NCBI GenBank assembly: GCA_938743325.2
Contig: OW568876.1
Span: 310,001 to 374,000, forward strand
Direction of reading: 5' to 3'
Source of the DNA: Pycnococcus provasolii
Lineage: Eukaryota > Chlorophyta > Pseudoscourfieldiophyceae > Pseudoscourfieldiales > Pycnococcaceae
DNA length: 64,000 nucleotides
The position numbers were made by a program, and so were the translations under genes. Shown one piece after another: positions 1 to 6,959 of the stretch; the stretch's first letter is position 1, and every line of letters begins with the position of its first letter. Below the pieces are notes generated by a model. It saw only the letters and a program-made list of their open reading frames with translations, ran no database searches and was not told the origin of the DNA.

Positions 1-130
1 GGCGACGAGTGGAAAGGCTGCTGACTGTGAGGTGGTAAAGGCGGTGGATGTGGACGACGACGACGAGAAGGAGGAGGGGGAGGAGGAGGAGGAGGCGGCT
101 GCCGCTGCTGCTATGGAGTTATTCGAGTAG
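1..130 (+). CDS. 3' end of an acidic protein (partial)
   Basis: Reading from base 2 in one frame gives 42 codons and a TAG at 128-130. The tail is strongly acidic (runs of Asp then Glu), followed by an Ala run and the end MELFE. Such Glu-rich tails are common in many nuclear and cytosolic eukaryotic proteins, so no function is assigned. The rest of the gene lies left of the window. It could also be chance reading through a GAG/GAC repeat. Confidence 0.4.
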   Translation, partial: ATSGKAADCEVVKAVDVDDDDEKEEGEEEEEAAAAAAMELFE

Positions 131-1116
131 TTGCGCGTGCACACCCACGCATTATTGTAATTGTAATTGTTGTTATGTGAATGTTGCTGGTTCTGCTGCT
201 GCTGACTCCAACGAAACGAAGGACGCTTCCTTGAAATCCCGTGAACCTTCGACGAGGATAACGACGACGTTTGACGCATATTCTGCATATTCATATGAAA
301 TAACTTGAAAGGAAAACCACACACACACACAGGTTGGTACCTAGAACAAGAAAAGCACACCAACAAAGAATCGACGAACCACTACTAAAGAAGTCCACCT
401 AAAGAAGTTAACAAGAGCCACTACGATAGATGAGCAAATACTTACGGGTGACCCTAATAATGATGCGTAATGATGACGGTGACACACACGGGTTATTGTT
501 TTCGCATACAGTGTATCCAGCCGCCGCGTTCGTTCGTTCCCCGAGCCTCCCTCCTCCCGTGGCCGTGGGGCTTTCTTTCCTCCGGCTGTCCGGGCCCCAC
601 CCGGTGCACCTCACCCCACCCCCTGGACCCGGCCACCCCACCCACCACTCAGAGCAAATTCTCGCAAAAAGCACACACCACAAATCTTCAAGGAGGGCGA
701 GGAAAGGATAACAGGCGATTCGGTTTCTCCTCCCCACAATGGAGGTCCCAGGGCCAGGCTGCCAGGGGCCACTGGGAACTTCCTCAATTCTGCAATTCTA
801 CAACGGATGGTTTTAAGAAGGGTTGGGGGGATACACTCGTTGAACCCTTGTGTGTTCTTGTGAATCCTTGCTCAGGGGGATTTGAGTGTGTTTATTAGGG
901 GTTTGTTGGGTTAGGGGATACGCTTCCTGATTTTGTTTTTTTAGTTTTTTTTTTTCAGTTCGGGGTCTAGTTCTTAGTTCGGGGTTAGTCTGCGTTGTGT
1001 CATGTGTTCGTCTTTCCGTGTTGTAAGTTTTCGGGGTTTTTTGGAAAACGTTTTTCCGACACCTTTTTCCGACTGGGTAACAGACGGTCTCCTGTAGTTG
1101 TACTTGAGTGCAAGGC
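131..1116. other. Intergenic, no gene seen
   Basis: About 1 kb without a convincing coding region. It holds the 3' flank of the upstream gene, a short CA run near 320-331, and the presumed promoter of the PLP enzyme. Possible reading frames across 408-900 are Pro/Ser-rich on both strands and match no family I know. A T-rich stretch near 928-957 lies about 160 bp before the next start. Confidence 0.5.
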
Positions 1117-2409
1117 ATGTCGCCGTCGCCGTCACCACGACTCTCTCGGTCGTATCTGCAGACGGTATGCGCGCATTCCGGGTGCGACGTCAACGCATCG
1201 CACTCTCGCGACGTCGTCGCGCCCATACACCTCGCAACCACGTACGAACGATCAGCGCCCAACCCACTGCAGCACCCACCTACCTCAACAGACCCCACCA
1301 TCGCACCGCGAGGTACCGACGGTGGGGTATGCGGATACCCAGGCGGGTACTGCTACAGCCGACTTGCCAACCCCACGAGAAACGCACTCGAGCGCGTACT
1401 GACCGACCTCGACGATGGACTAGCATCGCAAGCATACGCGTCAGGAATGGCCGCGGCATCAGCCATCCTGTCCGCACTCGCGCCTGGTGACCACGTCATC
1501 TTCGGCGTCGACCTGTACGCGGGTGTCAAGGGCGTGAGAGGCATGCTGTGCGATGCAAGGAACGTCAAGTGGGATGCCGCCAACGCGGCGTCCAAAGAAG
1601 ACATCGTACGAAAAATTCAACCGTCAACCAAACTCGTTTGGGTCGAAAGTGTTGGCAACCCCATGTGCAGCGTCGCGGACGTTCGAGGAATACGCGACGC
1701 AATACAGACGCTCGGCATGGCGTCGCCGCCGCTGATTGTCGTCGACGCGACGTGGGCAAGCCAGTTCGTCAGCAGGCCACTGCTACACGGTGCGGACATC
1801 GTCCTCCACAGCCTGACGAAGTACATCGCGGGACACAGCGACTGCCTCGGCGGAGCGCTCATACGTACTCGCACGAGCACGCCAGCACTCGACAAAATGT
1901 GGACGATGGCGTGCAACGCATGCACGATAGCGGGGAGCGCGCTCGATCCGTTCACGTGCTACATGGTCATGCGCGGCATTCGAAGTCTGTGGTGTCGCAT
2001 CAAGGTGCAGTGCGCAAATGCCATGGAAGTCGCAACTTGGCTGCCACATCATCCTCGCGTCTCCTGCGTGCGATACCCTGGCTTGTCGAACGATCCAGGC
2101 CACGTGACGCTCTTGCAGAACGGCGTGAGCGACAGCCAAGACGACGATCCTGACGCGCTGTTTGGTGGAATGCTGTCCTTCGAGGTGGAGGGAGGAGCGG
2201 AGGCGGCATTGCGCTGCCTAGAGGCGTGCAAACTGTGCGTGCGTGCAACCAGTTTAGGAGGTACGGAAACACTCCTAGAGCATCGGAGAAGCGTCGAGGC
2301 GTTTGCTGGACACAGTGATACACCAGAAGGTTTGGTTCGTATGTCCGTTGGACTGGAAAGTGTCCAGGACATTATCAACGACCTTGACCAGGCTCTCAAT
2401 AGTATTTAA
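1117..2409 (+). CDS. Cys/Met metabolism PLP-dependent enzyme (cystathionine gamma-synthase/lyase family)
   Basis: Predicted 430-residue fold-type I PLP enzyme of the trans-sulfuration family, which makes or breaks C-S bonds in cystathionine, homocysteine or methionine. Visible hallmarks (numbered from this ATG): the YSRLANPTR phosphate-binding segment near 80-88, the cofactor-nitrogen Asp in VVDATWAS near 210, and the Schiff-base Lys in SLTKYIAGHSD near 235, followed by LGGALIRTR. Length is normal for the family (about 380-450). There is no strong transit peptide, so cytosol is the simplest location. I chose the ATG at 1117; a GTG nine bases upstream is in frame but unlikely. Synthase, cystathionine lyase and methionine gamma-lyase cannot be separated by eye. 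Confidence 0.9.
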   Translation: MSPSPSPRLSRSYLQTVCAHSGCDVNASHSRDVVAPIHLATTYERSAPNPLQHPPTSTDPTIAPRGTDGGVCGYPGGYCYSRLANPTRNALERVLTDLDDGLASQAYASGMAAASAILSALAPGDHVIFGVDLYAGVKGVRGMLCDARNVKWDAANAASKEDIVRKIQPSTKLVWVESVGNPMCSVADVRGIRDAIQTLGMASPPLIVVDATWASQFVSRPLLHGADIVLHSLTKYIAGHSDCLGGALIRTRTSTPALDKMWTMACNACTIAGSALDPFTCYMVMRGIRSLWCRIKVQCANAMEVATWLPHHPRVSCVRYPGLSNDPGHVTLLQNGVSDSQDDDPDALFGGMLSFEVEGGAEAALRCLEACKLCVRATSLGGTETLLEHRRSVEAFAGHSDTPEGLVRMSVGLESVQDIINDLDQALNSI

Positions 2410-2540
2410 AGTTGAACACAGTTGAAAAAAGTGAAAATGTCGAAAAGTTACCTATGACATCATTGAAACAAACTACGTTAAAAAAAAACGAAAACCGAAA
2501 CACCAACAACTCTTTGAGTTGTGAGTTGTTGGTTTCGTTG

Positions 2541-3950
2541 TTAGTTGTTGCGTTTCGAACATGAAGCGGACTGCGTATTTTTCTGAAAGGTGCGAACATG
2601 GTCAATGAAAGTTGCCATGTGCGCCGAATCCTCATCCCGTATGGTATTGTTGCGCATCACCTTTCGTCCTGGTGTTGCCATAGCTACTTCGCGCGTTTCC
2701 CAGATTCCACGTTTCCGGTAGCAGCGCTTCGTTGCGGCAGGTCCTCCACATGCTCCAACCTTACGCACACGGCATGTTGGGCATCGTGCGAGTCGGCGTT
2801 TTACACCATCATTCTCACGTTGTTCGGGGACAGCGGACGGCGGCTTTCCCCCACTCCTGACCATATAATCGTAACCACCACTCGTGTTCGCAGCTCCATT
2901 CGCAAAGAGGTTAGCGTTGACAGGAAGAGGTGGTTGATGGGATGCTCCACCACCACCTGCAGCAGACCTCGTGTTCGCGACTCCATTCGCAAAGAGGTTA
3001 GCGTTGGCAGAAAGAGGTGGTGGATGGGATGCTCCAATACCGAAAGGTGTCACGGGTTGGCTGGTGATGGATCCGATTGGGAAGTGACTGGTAGGAGGAG
3101 GGAACGACGGGAACGTCGCCGCTGGATGTAAGGATGCGTTGAACGGTAGCGGAGTAGCAGCAGCAGCGGCAGCCGCCACATTGGCGCCAAAGGATGCTGC
3201 ATGAGCATATTGCTGGAGTTGCTGCTGAATGCCGAATGGGTTGTACTGCGATTCTATTTGCGGAAAGCCGGCACCATTCGTCGAGACAATCGGAAGCTGT
3301 AGATTAGGCACAGGAGTTGCGAGAAGTGTTGTTGCATTGTCATTGCCACCCACAACTGGCAGTAAGACATGCTGGTTGATGTGCGGAACAAACACGCGGA
3401 TAAACTGCTGTTGCGTCGTCTCCCGAATGTGCTTTGGGTGCGGTCGATGCACGGTCGTAAATGCCGACGCTTTTACGGAGGCTGTGCCCAAATCTACCTT
3501 CTGCTTTTTTTGTTTCTGCTGCGCGATTTGGTCTTCTTCTTCTTTCGTCGTCGCCGCGTCGTAGCGCGAGTCACCATCATCGCCGCGCTTGTTGTTGTTC
3601 TTGCACGCACCATTACTATCAATTGTATCAGGTGTTTCAGGTGTCGGGTATACATGATCCTCTTTTGTGATTTGCGGCGGCGTAAGCGGTAACACCGACT
3701 TGTCCTGCTGTTGTTGTTGTTGCACACCAAGGTTACCCTCAGCGGCAGCAAGGCTCCTCCTCCGAGACTGCAGCATTGACTGCAGCGTTAGCGCTGATGC
3801 GAGTACTGCGTTGCGGTACTCACGCGGTGGGTACCGCGTGGGCACTGTTGCTGCGGCGGTGGGCACTGCTGCTGCTGCGGCGGCTGCTGCTACTGGTGCG
3901 TGCTGCTGCTGATCGACGCATGGTGAACAGTAGCGCGAGGTGGACGCCAT
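2541..3950 (-). CDS. Gln/Ala-rich protein with C-terminal Cys/Arg-rich motif, putative nuclear
   Basis: 469 residues from the ATG at 3950, mostly low complexity: Ala and Gln runs near the N-terminus, poly-Gln, then Pro/Asn/Ala-rich segments. Two nearly identical modules containing NANLFANG (encoded near 2884-2947 and 2971-3034) are an internal duplication. The only ordered-looking part is near the C-terminus, where RCPTCRVRKVGACGG is followed by a basic stretch; this resembles a small Cys/Arg nuclear-protein motif, but I cannot name the family. The composition suits a transcription or RNA-binding regulator (inference only). An in-frame ATG at 4055 would add 35 residues, less likely because the added part is unlike the rest. 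Confidence 0.6.
   Translation of the reverse strand: MASTSRYCSPCVDQQQHAPVAAAAAAAAVPTAAATVPTRYPPREYRNAVLASALTLQSMLQSRRRSLAAAEGNLGVQQQQQQDKSVLPLTPPQITKEDHVYPTPETPDTIDSNGACKNNNKRGDDGDSRYDAATTKEEEDQIAQQKQKKQKVDLGTASVKASAFTTVHRPHPKHIRETTQQQFIRVFVPHINQHVLLPVVGGNDNATTLLATPVPNLQLPIVSTNGAGFPQIESQYNPFGIQQQLQQYAHAASFGANVAAAAAAATPLPFNASLHPAATFPSFPPPTSHFPIGSITSQPVTPFGIGASHPPPLSANANLFANGVANTRSAAGGGGASHQPPLPVNANLFANGAANTSGGYDYMVRSGGKPPSAVPEQRENDGVKRRLARCPTCRVRKVGACGGPAATKRCYRKRGIWETREVAMATPGRKVMRNNTIRDEDSAHMATFIDHVRTFQKNTQSASCSKRNN
2884..3034. repeat. Direct repeat inside the Gln-rich gene
   Basis: Two copies of about 64 bp (2884-2947 and 2971-3034), spaced 87 bp start to start and so in frame, both containing TCCATTCGCAAAGAGGTTAG. 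They encode the duplicated Ala-Asn-Leu-Phe-Ala-Asn-Gly modules of the minus-strand protein. Confidence 0.8.
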
Positions 3951-4486
3951 GGACTTCCACGAAAAAAGTAAAAAAACCCTGCAAAAATTGCCTGTAATTG
4001 GCTGTAATTGTGGGGAGAAAACAGAGAAATCGGCGTAATTTCGAGGGAGGGGCAAGGGTGGGGGGATTTTATTAATTTATTTCTTTGTGCTGAGAGATAA
4101 GCTGCGCGGGGCGTCGTATCGGAATAGTAGATCTTACGTGGAAAATTAAAAAAAAATTGGACGGGTCAACAAAACAATCCGACGGTTTTCTCAGCCGACT
4201 TTTCTGGATTCGATCGAGAATCTTACGATGCAGATTCTCCATTCGCATGTTTGCCCCTGCCCCCTTTTTTTTCTTGGGACTTGGGATCTGTCTTTGAACC
4301 ACTCACCTTGTCCACGATAATCTGTCGATTGGAACTTTGGTTGGGGATCCCGGTCGTGCAATTAGTTTGTTTGCCCTCCTAGGCTCCTGGTATATTTCTT
4401 GACGACATCGCGAACACCACAGGACCTGAGAGCCATATTCTGCCAGATGGTAGGGAGATGACGTAGCAGGCCCGACGAAGCCACTG
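3951..4486. other. Divergent promoter gap
   Basis: About 540 bp between the minus-strand Gln-rich gene and the next plus-strand ORF, AT-richer than its flanks with T and A runs (4060-4160). No telomere-type repeat and no coding signal were seen. Confidence 0.4.
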
Positions 4487-5005
4487 ATGAGGGACTTCGC
4501 CGACGCTGAGGCATCCAGCAAATACTTGTGTATCGCGGAAAGTGCGATGGCATACGTCGGCACGCTCGGTGACGTGGCGAACGGATTTGCCAAGCACGCG
4601 ATCAGCTGTCGCGTGCGCGCCATGATCGAGATCGCTCACCAGCAGGTGCTGGCGCAGGGACATCAAAGCGCGGGAGCGAGCCGCCGAGGCGCTGGCGATG
4701 AAGACGACGACGCCGGCCAAGCGAAGAAGGCACTGACGTTTGAAGACGTCAAGCTGCAGCTGTGCGCGGCAGCTGAGAAAGTATACGGCGTGGAGATCCG
4801 TCCAGAGGACATGCCGGCGCTTCCGCTGGTCAACGCGATGTACTCACATCTGACAGGAGATGCGCCCAGTTATCCAGCGGGCACAAGCAAGACCTCTTAC
4901 CTCGCTTTTCACGCTAGGCTCGTGTCAAGCACGGGCAAACGAGGGGCGAGTGGTACAGGATTAGTCTCGACGAAACGTGCAAGGACTTCGTCGATCGTCT
5001 CATGA
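4487..5005 (+). CDS. Hypothetical 172-residue protein
   Basis: An open frame from ATG 4487 with ordinary amino-acid composition. The first 50 residues look helical (an Ala/Val/Ile-rich segment), then an acidic-basic linker near 65-80, a second helical segment (FEDVKLQLCAAAEKVYG), and a Ser/Lys/Arg-rich tail with a short basic cluster (STKRARTSS) that could be a nuclear signal. I do not recognise the family. It is convergent with the phosphatase gene downstream, with about 300 bp between the stops. It may be a real lineage-specific gene or a fragment of something larger. Confidence 0.45.
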   Translation: MRDFADAEASSKYLCIAESAMAYVGTLGDVANGFAKHAISCRVRAMIEIAHQQVLAQGHQSAGASRRGAGDEDDDAGQAKKALTFEDVKLQLCAAAEKVYGVEIRPEDMPALPLVNAMYSHLTGDAPSYPAGTSKTSYLAFHARLVSSTGKRGASGTGLVSTKRARTSSIVS

Positions 5006-5304
5006 CTGTTGCTTAAATGCTTTCACGCTACCTGTTGGTTGTTGCAATGTTGCTTGCTTTTTCTTCCGCAGCGGCACCCGAAGCTGCACACGTGTAACTC
5101 TAAAACTATACAAAGATTCCTGTGCAACGAAACTACAAACACCACATTCACTTACATCGACACCCCATCCACTAGTCCACCAGGGATCCCAGGGTCTACC
5201 GAACCCACGCGACCTCTAGAGGGCGCCAGCCTATTATTATGTGGTGCAATACAATTACATACAGAAGCCGAAAGCTTATTTATAACACAACAAGATACAT
5301 ACAT

Positions 5305-6465
5305 TTAAGCTGGCAAGTTCACGGTAACCACCTCACCATTCTTCAGCCTGCGCTCCGGCGCACCAAGCATGCGAGCTCCACCGCATAATTCGATGAGTGA
5401 GTTGAACAACGTGCCATGCCCGAAAATCACGACGGCGAATGGCGAAGAACTGCTCGCGTCGTGTTCGCGACGGCGCGAGTGCACCGTACGCACGTGCTTC
5501 AGAAGCCTTGATGCACGCAGTCGTACCGTCTCTAGCGGCTCGCGCTTGCGGATGGTCACGTCTCCCCGTCCTTCGTTCTCGACGACATTCTCACTCGCCG
5601 CGTGCCACCAGCACTCGTCAAGCTTCTCAAAACTTTCCGCGCACGTCTTGTGCGCCACGAGGTGCTTGCACTGCTCAAGCAGAATGCTCTTTGGCCTTCC
5701 GACGTCGCCAATGGTCATGAGCTGTTCTCTGACGAGGTCAAGCACTTCAACGTTCGGAGTCAACAACTCGGCGTTTTCAACGTTCGGTGCGTCGAATGCA
5801 TGCAGCGCCCCGGTGAGCGTTTGCATGGCACGCGTCAGCGGGCTTGTCACCCAGTGGCTGTTGAATGGACTGTATCCGAGATTAAGGAGTTGGGTGCCCG
5901 CCGAGATTGCCTGCTTTTTGCCACGCAGTGTCAAGGGTGCATCCGGCGTTCCTTTGGTGGCCATGGTCGGGTTCGCGTTAAATGTCGATTCGCCGTGACG
6001 CACAAGCACGAGCGTGACTTTGCGCACGCCGAGCTGTTTCGACGTTTGTTGGAAGAAGTTTGAGTCTGCGTGACGTGCTTGTTTCTTTGCCGCGGGTTCA
6101 GCATCCAAGGAAGGCGTTGTATTCATCCCGACGCGTTCGTGTTTGTTGCCATCATTGTCAAGGTCGTCTGAACCACGAGGACGATGAACCTCTGACACTG
6201 ACGCCAACGCCAAATCCTCGCATGGATGGATTCTTGTATGAGATACCAATGCCATCTCACCTTCCCCTTCCACTAGCGCCTCCGTTTGCGCCTGCGAATC
6301 AGAATGCCGTCTCTTTCTCCTTAAAAGATTATTATGATGATTCGCTGCTGAATCTGATGAATCCAACTCACCAAGAGGCAAAGGCAAAGACGCAGGCAAA
6401 GACGCAGGCAAAGACGCAGGCTGCTTAGGCTTAGGCTTAGGCGTGCGCACGACATACCGATCCAT
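5305..6465 (-). CDS. Histidine phosphatase (phosphoglycerate mutase-like) domain protein
   Basis: 386 residues from ATG 6465. Residues 1-145 are low complexity: a Lys/Pro start, a repeated SLPA unit, and basic clusters (RRKRRH near 49-54). Residues about 148-386 form a histidine-phosphatase domain with the catalytic LVRHGES motif (Arg156, His157), the substrate-side arginine in TSPLTRAMQT, and the second catalytic His in IFGHGTLFNS (about His350). The family uses a phospho-histidine intermediate to remove or move phosphate; the substrate is unknown. A reading continuing upstream to 6567 has only a GTG start and a hydrophobic-Arg prefix, so I reject it. Confidence 0.85.
   Translation of the reverse strand: MDRYVVRTPKPKPKQPASLPASLPASLPLPLGELDSSDSAANHHNNLLRRKRRHSDSQAQTEALVEGEGEMALVSHTRIHPCEDLALASVSEVHRPRGSDDLDNDGNKHERVGMNTTPSLDAEPAAKKQARHADSNFFQQTSKQLGVRKVTLVLVRHGESTFNANPTMATKGTPDAPLTLRGKKQAISAGTQLLNLGYSPFNSHWVTSPLTRAMQTLTGALHAFDAPNVENAELLTPNVEVLDLVREQLMTIGDVGRPKSILLEQCKHLVAHKTCAESFEKLDECWWHAASENVVENEGRGDVTIRKREPLETVRLRASRLLKHVRTVHSRRREHDASSSSPFAVVIFGHGTLFNSLIELCGGARMLGAPERRLKNGEVVTVNLPA
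6377..6420. repeat. 12-bp minisatellite (AAAGACGCAGGC units)
   Basis: Units of GCAAAGACGCAG repeat here in frame with the phosphatase N-terminus, encoding SLPA on the minus strand. Nearly the same unit (AAAGACGCAGAC on the opposite strand) forms the repeat at 20327-20390 in the TPR gene. Confidence 0.8.
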
Positions 6466-6959
6466 TCTTCTTCTTCTTCTTCTTATTCTGAAAGAGTACC
6501 CTAGGAGTATGAATATAAGCCACAGCGACACGGAAACGAAACGGTAAATGCTTGATGCCGATGACACCTTTCAACGAAAGAAAAACAAAACGCGCGCGGC
6601 GAAATGCTAAAACAAGTTTGGAAAATACTAAAATAGTCTATGGACGCGGGAGAAGGGCGGGGGGGGGGGGGGGGGGGGGAGGGAGGGACGAAACGTTAGG
6701 GTTAGGGTTAGGGTTAGGGTTAGAGAGAGCACGCTTGATGAATGATGATGGCACACCGGTAGACCGGTAGACCGGTAGACGCACACACGGTAAAGTTTAC
6801 CACCCTAGCTAGAAACACGTCCGGGTCGGGTTGCGTTGTGGCCTTGTGGGAAGCGATCGCATAAAATAACCTGCTGTTTTGCAGGCTTGCCTGGCCTGGC
6901 CTGGCCTGGCCTGGCCTACCACCATCACTCACCACCTAGGGAGTGACCAGCCCGTTGCC
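6466..6959. promoter_or_regulatory. Divergent promoter gap rich in simple repeats
   Basis: The gap between the phosphatase and the TIR gene holds four different simple arrays: a long G run (about 6659-6679), the TTAGGG array (6695-6723), three ACCGGTAG units (6755-6780), and TGGCC pentamers (6887-6917). The last overlaps a possible 27-codon upstream extension of the TIR gene, which is why I place that start at 6960. Confidence 0.55.
6695..6723 (+). promoter_or_regulatory. Telomere-type repeat array (GTTAGG x about 5)
   Basis: About five GTTAGG units in the divergent gap, 230 bp from the phosphatase start (6465) and 237 bp from the TIR gene start (6960). Read in the sense of the minus-strand gene it is a CCTAAC telo-box-like element. 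Confidence 0.7.

Noticed and set aside
6466-6567. N-terminal membrane segment of the phosphatase
   Set aside because: Only a GTG would start it; the first ATG is at 6465, after the hydrophobic stretch.
6695-6723. TTAGGG repeats as a chromosome end
   Set aside because: Genes continue on both sides and several similar arrays lie inside the window, so these are interstitial.
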